Below are positions 9,538 through 20,608 of a DNA stretch of 48,975 bases, piece by piece (the first letter of the stretch is position 1; each line of letters starts with the position of its first letter). The translations under genes and the position numbers were made by a program. The notes under the pieces are model-generated. The model was not told where the DNA came from, searched no databases, and saw only the letters and a program-made list of their open reading frames with translations. The stretch covers positions 1 to 48,975 of the forward strand of contig JADGJG010000079.1 in the NCBI GenBank assembly GCA_027596195.1. Reading direction: 5' to 3'. The stretch is from Podochytrium sp. JEL0797. Taxonomy: Eukaryota; Chytridiomycota; Chytridiomycetes; Chytridiales; Chytriomycetaceae.

Positions 9538-10763
9538 TCAGTCAAACGCTCTTTCTTTTCCCTTCCAATTCTTTTCATGCGCTTCCTCCTCTTCCTGCGT
9601 CTCTTCACTCAGATGAGCTCCACACCCATCGAAAAGTTCATCCGAGCCATCAGTCACGAACGAACACTCCCCAACGCCAAAGAGTTCGGAATTCATCTTC
9701 GCTTCATACTCGCGTCTGGATTCTTCAATTGCTAACATCAACGCGAGATCCTCGTCATAATTGTCGGCCGTCATCAATTGAACGCTACGCTTGTGACGCG
9801 AAGTCGAATGGCGCTTCTTGGCGACATGTCCTCTTCCGATCTTGGCGACGCGTTCTTCTTCTTGCTTGATGTCCTCGGTGAAACTGACGCGAGAACCGCG
9901 GCGGTCTTCATCAGAATGTTTCACTTTTCTGGGAGCATCCGACAGCGACAACTGGATGGCCTGCTGAATCTGGTTGAATTCATCGGTATTGACACTGTCG
10001 CTGCTGGTTTCGCTGGAGTTTCTGATTGACATGAGGACCAGCGCATTTTCATCGAGATTCTGGCGTGGTTCGAAGTCCATTGGAATTTTCAACGCGGGCT
10101 TGCTGGGGTGGGAGCTGACCGGTCTTGGAATGTGGACTTCCTCTGAAACCTATTTAAGGAGGCGTAAAAAAAGGAGGGTCTTCGGGGGTGATGCATGAAA
10201 CGCACATTTACCTGAATATCGACCGCCTCGTCCATCACCTGGTCCTCAACATATCCATCAATTTCCATACCTTCACCCTCTTCAGTGTCCTCTTGGAAAT
10301 TGTTGTCGTTAATGGTGAGGTTGGATTCATTGACGCCATTCAGCCATTCTTCGACCCTCGTTTTGGCATCAACCTGCGTCAGTTGATGGACAGGATCAGA
10401 AAGGTTCCAATCATGCAAAGGAAGTTCCGTTCTGGGGGTCAATTTGTTGTTGCCGTTGCTCTGCGTTCTGGAGTGATTCATGGTTTTGGCAAGCGAAGTG
10501 ATCGTGAAGTTGTTCAAGCGCTGCTTCTTGCGAATGATGCTGCTATCGATATGGGTCATGTGCAAGTTCGGGGAGTCGAGCTGGCTTCCGGGCTTGCTTG
10601 GTTTCGGGCCTTGCTGGCCATCCCCCATCTCCGAGCTGTCGGTTTCAGTCGAGAACTCCAACGAGGAGATTATAATAGTGCTCAGCGAGGAGACGTTGTC
10701 GCGGACTTGAAGCTGGGGTGGCTTCAGTAGCGAGCTGGCATTTTGGGCGTTGGAGACGAACAT
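9538..10763 (-). CDS. Protein with two ubiquitin-interacting motifs (UIM)
   Basis: Model on the minus strand: exon 1 10763-10212, intron 10211-10150 (62 nt, phase 0), exon 2 10149-9538; 387 aa. The N-terminal half is low-complexity, Ser/Asn-rich and acidic (a DTEEGEGMEIDG stretch) with no fold that I recognise. The C-terminal half contains DEFNQIQQAIQLSLSD and YDEDLALMLAIEESRREYE, both matching the UIM pattern (acidic patch, then x-Leu/Ile-x2-Ala-I-x2-S with a following acidic residue). Between them lies a basic patch (AKKRHSTSRHKRS), a candidate nuclear signal. UIMs bind ubiquitin chains, so a role in ubiquitin-dependent signalling or sorting is likely, but the process is not identified. The gene is tail-to-tail with the transporter and ~75 bases from the CYFIP 3' end. 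Confidence 0.72.
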
Positions 10764-10839
10764 GATTCTTTTTTTGGTTTTTTTTGAGGCGCACTTCGGC
10801 GCACTGCGCCACCCAAAAGTACCAAAAAAAAATATTCTA

Positions 10840-13800
10840 TTAATTGGTTAAGAACGCGTCCGCGTCCTCATCTTTCCTCCACCGTTCGACAGAAACCTTT
10901 ATCCAATCCGGTTCGCCAAATGCTCCAACCATTCCCACTCCGCCAAACTTCGCTCCCGCATCCTCGCGCTCAAGCATTTTGGTCGGAGAGTTTCTTCCGC
11001 TATCCGAGGCTTTCAACTGCTGGATCTTGAACTCATTCCTTTGAGCATGCATCAAATGGCCGTTCAAGTCAAACGACTTACGCAAATGGGTTTGGTTGAG
11101 AAAATGAGCCAGAGCATTCCTTTGGAGGTATGGAGGGGGGGAGGGGAGGTATGTTTAACGAATTAATTAACATAAAAAATCACGCGACGCACCCTCCCCA
11201 TGAAAGCCCATCGCCACAAGCGTCCCGATGACTCTCGAGACAAGCAAAAAACTGCAGACACGACCAGACTCTGTGAAACTGCACTGAACCCTCCACTCGC
11301 TGCTGCTGCTGCTGCTGGTTTCGAGCTTCCTTTCTCATCAACCCCGACTGTTGAACCACGGCCTCCAGCTTCGCCATAAAATCTCCAAACACCTGCGTTT
11401 CTGCATCTCCCCCAAGAGCATCACTCCACATTTTCACAAACAACACGGCGTTTCCAAAACCTTCGACAGCGCGCAACGCCATTTCCACAAGAATCGGGTT
11501 CCCAGTCCATTCGTCCAACAGGCGCATAAAGTATTCATGGACTCCTTTCGTTGTGTACTCAAATAGCGGCAAGTGCAAGTATTGGGGGATGCCGCGGTGG
11601 AGCGTTTCCATGAGGGGCAAGATGTTGGAGGGAAGGAGATTGTGGGAGACGTGATGCAGCAGGTTGGAGACGACAAGGGGCGAGGTTGGTAGGAGTTTGA
11701 AGAGGGCTTGGAGGTGGGAGGGGGTGATACATGCGGAAGACTGTGGGGCATTGTGGTGGAGGCGAGTGAGAATTTCAGATACATTGTGATGAGAGCGGGA
11801 GGAGCTGGATTGCTTGCGGAGGATAAATTGATTCATGGTTGAATTGAAGGCAAAGTGGGGGAGGATTTCTGTCGAGATGCAATGGTTTGTGTGGTTGAGG
11901 AGTCGGCCGTTTCGATCGGTGTCGTTGTTGGCGTCCATTTTGTCCATTTTTTGAAGCAGGGAGTCGAAGGAAGGAAGATTGGAAAGACTTTGGAAGAGGA
12001 GATGGTGCGTTTTCGTTATGCACTTGAGTGAGCTTTCGAGTTCCTAACGTTTTCATGTCAGAGCGAAACAAAACGGTAGAAATACTCACATGCACATGGG
12101 AAAGACCAGAGTCTTCATACTGCGAAATGGAAATATCAATAGCCACCTCGAGGTGGTCAATCAGTGCTTCCGCGAGCAAGTCCGACAAATTGATTGTGCG
12201 ACCCAACAGCTACTCAATCTTTGAGGGTCAGCCAGAACAAACAAACTAAAAGATTCTCTAACACACCTTGTATTCCTTGATGCCGAGAACATGCTCAAAA
12301 CTCGAAACCGGCAACAAGTCGCAGGCCATCGCGGTATCGATTTTCAGTCCCGTTTGCGTCGGCAACAAACGCATCGCTGCGTGGTTCTGATAATGCAAAT
12401 AAATTTTGCTGGATAGTTTGAAGAGGAATTGGTCGAAGCAGAGGTTGACCTGGAGGGAAAACGCGCATGAGCAAATGCACCCCGCGCAACGGGGCCGGTT
12501 CTGTTCACAGCACAAACCTCGGCAGTCAACTCGTCGTGGAGATATTGGCTTTTCATATCACGTAGGATTCTTTTGGATGCGAAATCGTAAATTTCCAACG
12601 GCGAAAGGATGCAACTGGTTGGGCAAAAAATGATATTGTTCAGTTCCTCTTTTTTCGTTTGCACTTTCAAAAAACGAATGCAAAACCTGATGAGTTCGGA
12701 ATCCTGCGACTCCAAGATATGCTCCATCAAAATCCATGGTAATGAGGTGCTTATGTGGGACTGGGCACTCGGGAGAGTTCATTATTGACAAAACGCCGCA
12801 GCAACAAGAGTACCTGAATTTTCTGACGGACTTCCAGATCACATCCCTTGAACCACAAGTCCGAAACCGGTTTCATTATTTCTTCAGTCATATCTGGAAA
12901 AGTAGTATTAAAATTGGAAACACTTCCTTCGTTACACGTACCATTTAATCGTAGAATCCGAATCCATCCCTTCAAGTTCTCTATAAATCCCAACATATCA
13001 TCCATCTGACTCTCTTTCAAGATTTTCCCCCTTTGCATGAACCCACCACCTCCTTTCCTCCCACCCTCATTCTCGCGCACGCAGAGCTCAAGAATCACAC
13101 CCATGGCCTGGAGCTGTATCCCCCCCTCTTTTGTCAGGAGAAAATCGAATGCATCCTCAAACACCCCCCATTCACAAAGAAACTCACTTGTTCGAGGCAC
13201 AGGTGTCCCCCACTCGCACTATTTAACACGTTATCCGACACCTCCGTTGCGTCCATTCCTGGGCTCAGTTCCGCATCGAGTCCAATATCGCACACGAGAC
13301 CCAGCAACTTGTCCATCCCTCCACCATTAGCCGCATTGCCCCGTTTTTGTTTTGAAATGTGGCGCCGATATTCTGGAACAGTTTGTCGCACAAATATTTG
13401 CGTTTCAAGGTGGATATTATTTTGTAGGAGTTGTAAAGTCGGAGCGGTGAGTGATTGGAGAAGAATTCGCGTTGATTGAAGAATATGCAAGGCCTGCTCG
13501 TGCGGGGTTTTCAGAAACACCTCAACACCCAAAAAACGCATTTTACCCGAATCAAAGCTTTCTTCTCTTCTCCCGAGTAATTCAACCAAACTCCTTTCTC
13601 AAACGCGAGACAATCCACTCCCTCCCCAGTATCGCCACCCACTCCATTGCGATGCACCAACTTCCACGCATGCTGAGCCCGAATCGAAAAAACACACTCC
13701 TCCATCAGATCCAATCCACTTGTTACCATCTCGTACAAGCTCTGAGCCATGTGCGAGGTGACACGCAGAAGACTCGACTCAAAAACGTATTCGAGGTGAG

Positions 13801-15116
13801 TCCGAATACGCAAGTTGTGGGTCTCCCAGTTGTGAAAATGCGTTTCCAACGCGGCAATGCGATGGACAAGATTGTATTGTTTTGAAATTTGAATTGATTG
13901 AGCGGGTGTTGAGGGGGTGGGTTTGTGTTTTGAAAAGTGGGCGGAATGCGTCAACAGGTTCGCCGCGAGGAGTGGGATATCTCCAATCAAGGGAACAATG
14001 GGATTCATCTACCTCGTATTTTCATTAAGTCACAGGTTGCATGAGCGAGAAATTCCTCAAGAAGGGGGGGGGTCACACACCTTCAACAATCTCAACACGC
14101 AACCAACACCGGAACCCCCTTTCATCCTCCCCCCACCCACCTCCTTCTCATTCATCCACACTACACAAACCGCAACCGCATTCACCCACCTTTCGCTCTC
14201 ACCACCCACGACCCTCCCCGCTTCCACCCTACCCACACCCAACCCCACAACTTCCCCCAACACCTCCCCCACCCGCCCCACCCGCTCCCGCACAACCCGT
14301 CCAACCCGCTTCCTCATCGCATCATGACTCCCCAGAACCTCCTGCATCCGCGGATACGCGAACGCCTCCTCCTTATCCGCCGCCCTCCTCCCTTCCTCCT
14401 CCACAACTACCACTCGTCTCATTGCGCGTTTATACATCGCCACGTCATTGACCAGTCCAACTTTCGTATTCTTGACCGCTTCAATGCGCACAAGCACGTC
14501 CAAACACGATACCAACTCGTCCAACGCCATTCGTGGAATACTCGTCCCCTCCTCAACACCCAAACCACCACCTTTCCGTTTCCCAACCCCGTTAACTGAT
14601 GCACCACCTCCTGCCACCCCAAGAACGCCATTCAACGCGTCCACAAGCGCTGTGGCGAGTTTGTCTTGGAACCTTAGGATCTCGGATGCGAGTGTGACAG
14701 AGGGTAGGAGGGTGTGGCATGTGAGTTTGTGGTGCTGGAGTGGGGAAGTTGGGGTTGTGGTGGGTGGGATTGCGTTGTGGAGGCTGCGGTGGGCACACAG
14801 GCGGGAGAGGAGGGAATGACCTGTCAGGGCTATTGCATTCTGTGGTGGGAGATGTTTTAGAGAGGCAGTTTGAGTGGCTTGGAATGACAGGAGGGGAAGG
14901 GGGAATCGAGACCAGGTGGGTGATCGAGGCGTGTTGTTTGAGAAGGAACTGGCAGGAGGATTTGAGGTGTGGATCCATTGAGGTGGAAGAGGGATCTTCC
15001 TCAGTAGAAGCGAGTATGTCTTGGAGGAATCGGTCAAATTGGAATGGAGGTGTCGCCGGTTGCATTTGTGATTTCGTGACAAACTTTTCCAATTCAAAAA
15101 AATAGCATATCTTCAT
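10840..15116 (-). CDS. CYFIP: CYFIP/Sra-1/PIR121 subunit of the SCAR/WAVE complex
   Basis: Eleven exons (minus strand): 15116-14913, 14839-14081, 14008-13547, 13493-13188, 13125-12942, 12893-12814, 12760-12518, 12449-12267, 12209-12090, 12043-11193, 11119-10840; 1223 aa versus ~1250 in animals. Family blocks appear in order: NDVAMYKRAMRR (animal NDHSAYKRAA), VVPL-like VPLIGDIPLLAANL..SAHF, LPWILMEHILES (MPWILTDHILE), YLHDELTAEVNLCFDQFLFKL (YDEIEAEVNLCFDQF), LLGRTINLSDLL (LLGRSIDLNRLI), and FHRVWSCLQFF..CGDGLSWGG (FNRLWSAMQF..FGDGLNWAG). CYFIP binds Rac-GTP and holds the WAVE complex inactive until signalled, driving Arp2/3 actin branching. Exon 1 start could instead be ATG 15065. Introns are 46-74 nt. 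The protein has a divergent N-terminus with a Gly/Val-rich insertion (GGGASVNG.GKRKGGG) and a short, novel C-terminal tail. Confidence 0.93.
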
Positions 15117-15166
15117 TTTCAGTTTTGACTTTTCTTTCCCGCTCCAACAATCTCATTCAGTGTTTC

Positions 15167-16720
15167 TCACTTCTTTTTCCACGAAGAGTTGGAAGAGTAA
15201 GAAGACGTGGATGACCCACTCCCGCCGGACCCGCTTTCCGTCCATGGGTATTCGAGCGTGCGCGTGTTGAGTCTCCAGAGCTGTTTCTTGTTTCCGTTCG
15301 CGTTCGTGGCCCAGACCTGAAAGGAGCGGGGAATGAATGCGTTTAGTAATATGCCTACTAAATCAAAAAGGCGTGCTCGCTTCGAATCGCTCACAGCGCT
15401 CGCACACGCGCCACTCTTCGATTCAATCCGCACCAGAGTACTGCCACGCACACGCACCCCCGTTCTCAAAGCATGCGACGGGGGTCTTCCGACTCAAAAG
15501 GCTCTCACACGCGTGACTTGTTCGTTTCGAATCGCTCACAACGTTCGCGCGGGACTCAGTCAATCCGCTCCAGAGTACTACCACGCACAGGCATCCGATT
15601 CGCGAATCGTGTAGCTGGTTCCTTACAATGCTCTCACACGCGTAACTTGTTCGCATTGAATCGCCCACAACACTCGCCGCCTTCGTTCCAGACTACTGCC
15701 ACACTCCCCCATTCTCTAAGCGTGCGACATATTTGCTTCGGTTCACAACGCTCGCATATGCTATTTGCAAATGCACACAGCGCTTTCTCCAGCAACCCTA
15801 ACCACAAACCCCCCAATACCACGCTCGATCCTCACCTGAGAACACTTTCTGGCCTTGAAATCGCGAATAAACGATGGATCCCAGAGCTCACTCGCCACGC
15901 CCAAATCCTTGCAACATCTCAACATGGCGTTCGACTTGACACCCTCTGAAGCGGTGGCCATGCCGTTGGCAGCGTCGAAAAAGTCTTGTTCGCCGCGCGC
16001 GACAGCGGTGAAGCGGCCGAGACAGAAGAGGGCGTATTCGCGGGAAAGGGTTTTGGCTGGGAGAGTGTGTGAGTTGAGTGGGGATGGGTGTCTTCGTTTG
16101 GTCAAAACAACTGGTGAGATTACGTGAGGTGGTGTGTGGACCGCGAGGAACGAGGGCCCAGCCGCCTGGACCAAATGCCTTGTTGAGGATTCTTCTGTAT
16201 TTGATTTCTGGGAGGTAGAGGAGACCATCTGTGTTGTTGTTGAGGACCAAGCGGAATGATCAAAACAAAGCCCTCCTCACCTGGCTTGATCTCAATATCT
16301 TCCTCGTTGATTTCGGCCATCAGGACTTCAGCGGCGTGCTTTGGAAAGGGCTCTTGTGAAGCACCGACAAACGAGTCAGAGATTGCAGCGTCTGTGGGGC
16401 TGTCGTCGAGAAGCGGCGCGCCGTCGGGCGGCGGCGCAAAGGCCGCGTCGGTTGGGGCAGCGGCGGGCGCGGCGAGGCGGCGCTATGTTTGCGTCAGTGT
16501 TTGTCTAGCCATGGCGAGGCGTGGCTAGGAGTGGCAAGGGAGTCTCTAGGCAGTCGCTAGGCATCTCGAACGTATTGTCTAGGGAACTCGCTAGAGAAGT
16601 CTAGGTACTCACCACAGGCACAAGTGCAACAAGCCCCCCACGCATTCCGCCAAACAAGGCTGGCCGAACAACGCCGCTGCGCTGCGCAAAGCGCGCAATG
16701 GAAGTGACTGAGCGAAGCAT
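15167..16720 (-). CDS. MGM101: MGM101 mitochondrial Rad52-type recombination protein
   Basis: Exons (minus): 16720-16613, 16482-16281, 16228-16124, 16056-15836, 15316-15167; 261 aa, close to yeast Mgm101 (269). The first exon is a mitochondrial presequence ([19 protein letters not shown]). A disordered Ala/Pro linker follows, then the conserved core: [89 protein letters not shown]. Mgm101 is a single-strand annealing protein needed to keep mtDNA. The C-terminus is Ser/Gly-rich. The 519-nt fourth intron (15317-15835) is far longer than any neighbour and holds degenerate repeats; the first intron is full of CTAG. Both splice junctions around the intron restore the family sequence [12 protein letters not shown]. 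Confidence 0.93.
15360..15770. repeat. Degenerate ~125-150-bp tandem repeats inside MGM101 intron 4
   Basis: Three diverged copies start near 15376, 15525 and 15655. Shared blocks are TTCGAATCGCTCACA, TCAATCCGC(A/T)CCAGAGTACT, CCACGCACA and CTCACACGCGT(G/A)ACTTGTTCG. The third copy is the most eroded. The repeats explain why this intron is about ten times longer than others here. No coding or RNA signature recognised. Confidence 0.75.
16483..16612. repeat. CTAG-rich first intron of MGM101
   Basis: Seven CTAG tetramers occur in roughly 110 bases, each in a similar (T/G)CTAG(G/C/A) setting, within the intron between the presequence exon and the second exon. CTAG is otherwise sparse in this window. 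It looks like a short degenerate tandem array. Confidence 0.6.
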
Positions 16721-16873
16721 TCTTTTTTTGGGAGTCCGAAAAAAACAATGAGAAACGCGCCTGCATCGCACAAAGCAGCTCGACATGCCTCACTCCCACA
16801 CAGCGCCCAAAAAACAAGCCATATTCTTTATTGATCAATCCAAGTATCGAAACCCGCATCGTTCCTGAATCCC

Positions 16874-17578
16874 TTATCTCACACTCACTCCCTGCGCCGT
16901 GCCGCGTCTCGCCTGCGGATCCATCCCCACAAGCACCAACGCCACCGTCCGCACGCCTCTCAATACATCCAGTCCTAACCGATCCACCACGCTGACCTGC
17001 GCACGCGCGCCGATCGCAACGAGCCCGAAACTCGCACGCCACCAGCGTCTATTGTATTGCATGTGTCGCGCGGCGTTGTCTTCGAGATATGATTTGTAAA
17101 AGAGAGAGAGCTGTGCGGGTGTTGCGTCCGCGCCGGACCGAGCAAAGACTGCGAGAGAGTGATTAGTCATACGGGCAAAAAGATTGCGCATACACTCACT
17201 CTCGTCCTCAAAGGCCGCCTTTGCCGCTGCGAAATGCGCATTGTTGTGTTCCCAGAAGGAGTGGTGCATCTTCTGCAGGGCGACGCGCTCAGCCTGGTAG
17301 AGCTGCCTCTAGAGAACCAATACTTGCTTAGAAACGAGGCGACCCGCCGCCAAGGGCGTTGAAACAAAGCCTCAACAGCCAACGAAAAGAAAGCCTCTGC
17401 TCACCTCCTTTGAGTCTCCCCCCACGCCGTTGCCAAACTTGATCAGCCGGATCTGCGACACTGGGTGCGGCGACGAGGCGAGCACCGCCGACGCTGAAGT
17501 GCGTCCCGTGCTCAGCATCCTAGGCAGCAGAGGTGCTGCGATGCGCGCAGGCCGCAAGTGCAGGAGTGACGATGACAT
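16874..17578 (-). CDS. COA8: COA8/APOPT1 mitochondrial cytochrome oxidase assembly factor
   Basis: Exons (minus): 17578-17405, 17308-17200, 17148-16874; 185 aa. The N-terminus is Arg/Ala/Leu-rich and free of acidic residues (a clear matrix presequence). The family core is visible as QLYQAERVALQKMHHSFWEH-NNAHFAAAKAAFEDE and LFYKSYLEDNAARHMQYNRRWW, which parallels the animal LR..T.EWN..FW..HN..F...K..F and FYK.FL..N...H..YNR.WY. COA8 protects complex IV assembly under oxidative stress. The second intron (17149-17199) is 51 nt, in frame and without a stop, so a 17-residue longer isoform is possible. The gene lies head-to-tail with MGM101 on the same strand, and both act in mitochondria. Confidence 0.86.
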
Positions 17579-18092
17579 TGGATGATGTGTGGTGATGTGA
17601 TTGATGATTGCCGGCAAAAAAAAACGAAGAGGTTCGACCGGCATCGATCGAGAAATCCAACCGACGCGACTCGTGCATGTCTCGCCATCAACTCCATGTC
17701 TCCAGAGATATCACGAATAATCATGACAGAAAATAGAGATCATTTTCCTTTCACTTGACTATTTTCTTTTCTTTCACAAAATTTACTCCAACAATTATGT
17801 CGTCGCTGGTGGGCACCATCTCCCTCTAGCAGTCCTCCGGCCCCTTATTTTCGGATCGTAAGCGGATATCACTTATCCTGGGTGATTAATGATCAACCCC
17901 CGACGGGGAGGAACGCGAATAGCGGAAGGTCCAATTCTTACTTATCCCTCCACGCGAACTTCCGCGGCCTCCAGCAGTCCGCAATAACGCGATGCCTCCG
18001 CAAAGACACGCGCAGGTTTGAATCTTCATCTCCACTTTCGCGCCTGCAAGATCTCAAAATTTCATTCGAAAACGCCCCCAATCTCTTGCGAA
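17579..18092. other. Divergent intergenic region, nothing recognised
   Basis: About 510 bases separate the start of the COA8 gene (minus) from the start of the UNC93-like gene (plus), so it must hold two promoters. A T/C-rich stretch (17745-17790) lies in the middle. I see no RNA gene or repeat. Confidence 0.5.
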
Positions 18093-19988
18093 ATGGGTCA
18101 CAGTTCACGGGACGAACTTACTAAGCCGTCCACGGAGTACAACCCGAATGCTGTCGCTGATCCGGCGGTGTATCTGCGCTCCGTCACTGTCGTTGGGCTG
18201 TGGGAGTTGTGGTGAGTCGCTGCAGCCGCTTGCCAAGCCTTCCAGTGGCAATGCTGGGAACCCTGAAATCTAATATCACCTTCATCTCCCCCACTCCCCA
18301 TTCTTTAGGTCATACTACCTCTTCTACAACGGCAACAACGGCGGTGGCCCCAACGGCGGATTCGGCATCGTCGGTCTCCTCGTGAACGAGAACGCGAACC
18401 AAAACTTTGCCACCTGGAACGCCACACTCCCCCCCTCCGAAGGTATTATGATTGGTTTTTTGTTGTTCCTATTGTCTGAAAATATGCTATTTTTCTCTTT
18501 CAAGCATACCCCTCCAACGCAACCTGCGGGTTTGGAAGCGCCGTCTGCATGGTCGGCACGGGAGGCGTGTTGATTCCACAAGTCAGCTTCTCACTCATGC
18601 AAACCGCATTGATGCAATTGACTGTCGCCATCGTACTCATCACGTTGGGAGGGCTCGGAGATTATCGCAATTACGGACCTAATTTTTTGTTGTGTTCCAC
18701 GATCGTGTGCATCTCGATCCACTTCGCTTTCATCTTCATCAACCCCATCACGGGGAGCATGCCACTCGCGGTCGTGCTGTACTTTATCATGCAAGTCACA
18801 TACCAGATGACCCTCTCTTTCTTTTTCGCCGCGTTTCCGCGCCTTGCGAACCACATGCCCACCGTGTACGACAAGATTGACGCTGGTTGCACTGTTGGCG
18901 AAGTGGACATGGAAATCGCGATGCAACGATCCAGAATCTCCATGATTTCTACGTACTGGTCCAACGTGGGATGGGCCGTGCCGCTCCTCGTCTACCTCGG
19001 GGTCACGTTCGCGCTCAACCCGAACCCGGATGAAGGCCAAGTTCCTTTCACGTACAACGCTGCAGCCATCGTGTACGGCGTCTACTGGCTCATCTTCGCG
19101 ATCCCATACTTTATATTCAACAAGAAACGTCCCGGTCCAGATATCCCCGACGATGTGAACGTGTACACGCAAGGTCTGTCACAAGCCTACGAAGCGCTCA
19201 TGTTGTCCAAGAAACTTCCCGAGGCGTGGTGGTACATTGCGGGATTCTTCCTCTTTTGCGACGGCACCAACTCGGCGGGACTCATTCTCGGGAGTTACCT
19301 GCAGTCTCTGTATATTGAGTACAACGTGTTTTGGGACAACATCTTTTCCCTCACGCAAGCCGTGTGTTCGATGATCGGGTGCCTCACTTTTTGGAAGGTG
19401 CAGGAACACTTCAAACTCGGCACCAAAACGATGCTCCAGACTTCGAACCTGTTGACAATGTGCATGTACGCGTGGGGGATAGTGGGTCTCTTTTCCAAAA
19501 CGATGGGATACCGCAGCATGGGTGAATTCTGGTTTTACAATATTGGAGTCGGGTTATGGTCCGCGCCGTTCTGGGCGCTCCAAAACACATATTTGGCCGA
19601 CTTGGTCCCCGGGAACAAGGCGTACCTCTTTTTTGGGTTGTTTGGAATTATGAACAAGTGTTCGGCTTTTATGGGGCCGTTGGTGAATTTTGTGATTACG
19701 GTGTTGGCGCCAACGAGTGATGCGGATTATATTGGGTATGTGTGTGTGTGTGTAAGTGATTGCGTGTGTGTGTGTGTGTGTGTGGGGGGGGGGGGGGGGT
19801 TTGCTGTCAACGAGACTTTTTTTTATGACCTAATCCTGTTATTTATTACTGACAGATTCATTCCATGCACCCTGATGGCCCTCATTGGATTCCTCATGAT
19901 CCAAAAGACGGACCCCGTCAAGGGACGTCTTGACGTGTTGGCGTTTGAGGAGGCGGAACGCGAATATGAAGCAAAGAGAAGGTACTGA
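18093..19988 (+). CDS. UNC93-like major-facilitator membrane protein (complete paralogue)
   Basis: Exons 18093-18211, 18309-18442, 18505-19735, 19856-19988; 538 aa. A short hydrophilic N-terminus leads to YLRSVTVVGLWELWSYYLFYNGNNGGGP, the usual first helix and loop. About eleven hydrophobic segments follow, including QVSFSLMQTALMQLTVAIVL-type helices, and the loop EKID/DKIDAGCTVGEVD. All of it corresponds to the copy at 2-1135 and the pseudogene at 1763-3060. Substrate unknown; UNC93-type proteins act as regulatory or sorting partners in animals, and fungal ones are uncharacterised. The last intron contains a long TG/G run. This gene supplies the reference that shows what the pseudogene has lost. 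Confidence 0.92.
19736..19855. repeat. Intron with TG microsatellite and poly-G
   Basis: The last intron of the UNC93-like gene holds two GTGTGTGT tracts followed by a run of about 16 G. The tract lies between a GTATGTG donor and a GACAG acceptor. Confidence 0.85.
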
Positions 19989-20608
19989 TCTGTGGGAGAG
20001 AAGTGTTTCCTGATGGGGTGTGATGTGTGCTTGTGAGGTTGTGTTTGTGTTTGATTGTGTGTTTTTTGTTGATTGTGGAAAGGCTTGTGTTTGCTGTTGT
20101 TGAAAGAGGAACTAGATAAGAATAAGAAGAAAAGAAGAAGAAGAAGAAATGAGGAGGAACGATTGAGAGTCTCGCTTCCACCACCTTCCCTTCCTTTACT
20201 TAGGGAACTCTCGACGTCGGGCCATCGTCACCACGAAATAGCAGGGTATAACCCTTCGCTGTCGACTTATAACAAATGTTCAACTCACAAACGCGCATAT
20301 TCTAAATATTCAACTCACAAACGCGCTGTGTGTACTTAGTCTCCTTTCAGAAGTTTTTCGATTTTCGCGTCGTGCGAAGAGAATACTGTCAGTATGTTTT
20401 TGCCGTGGTGTTTTCGCATCTCACCATAATTTCAAATTATTAATGAGGAATATTCAGGATACCCCTTTCTAGAAAAATATCTCTTTCAACCACCTCTCAT
20501 CCCTTCTCTTTTATCTGCTTACAAAAGAGATAGAAAATAAAGAAAGTCAGGGTCGCGCGGCGAAGTGACTTTGCATTTCTTGGAATCGAACTCGTTTTTC
20601 GAACGAAA
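19989..20608. other. Intergenic with an 18-bp direct repeat
   Basis: The 3' region of the UNC93-like gene, with an A/G-rich AAGAAG-type tract near 20110-20150. TTCAACTCACAAACGCGC occurs twice 30 bases apart (about 20279 and 20309), each after AAAT. A possible promoter element or a remnant of a repeat unit. The last part is the SCAI promoter. Confidence 0.55.

Noticed and set aside
13033..14451. Long Pro/Ser/Thr-rich plus-strand frames opposite CYFIP
   Set aside because: They are antisense to exons that encode recognised CYFIP blocks; the composition reflects GC-rich codons on the other strand.
15360..15770. CRISPR-like array in the MGM101 intron
   Set aside because: Repeat units are ~125-150 bp, diverged, with no constant short repeat and unique spacers, and the genome is eukaryotic.
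19736..19855. Coding reading of the last UNC93 intron (continuous frame through TG repeats)
   Set aside because: Splicing GTATGTG to GACAG restores DYIG/FIPC, as in the intron-free copy at 2-1135.
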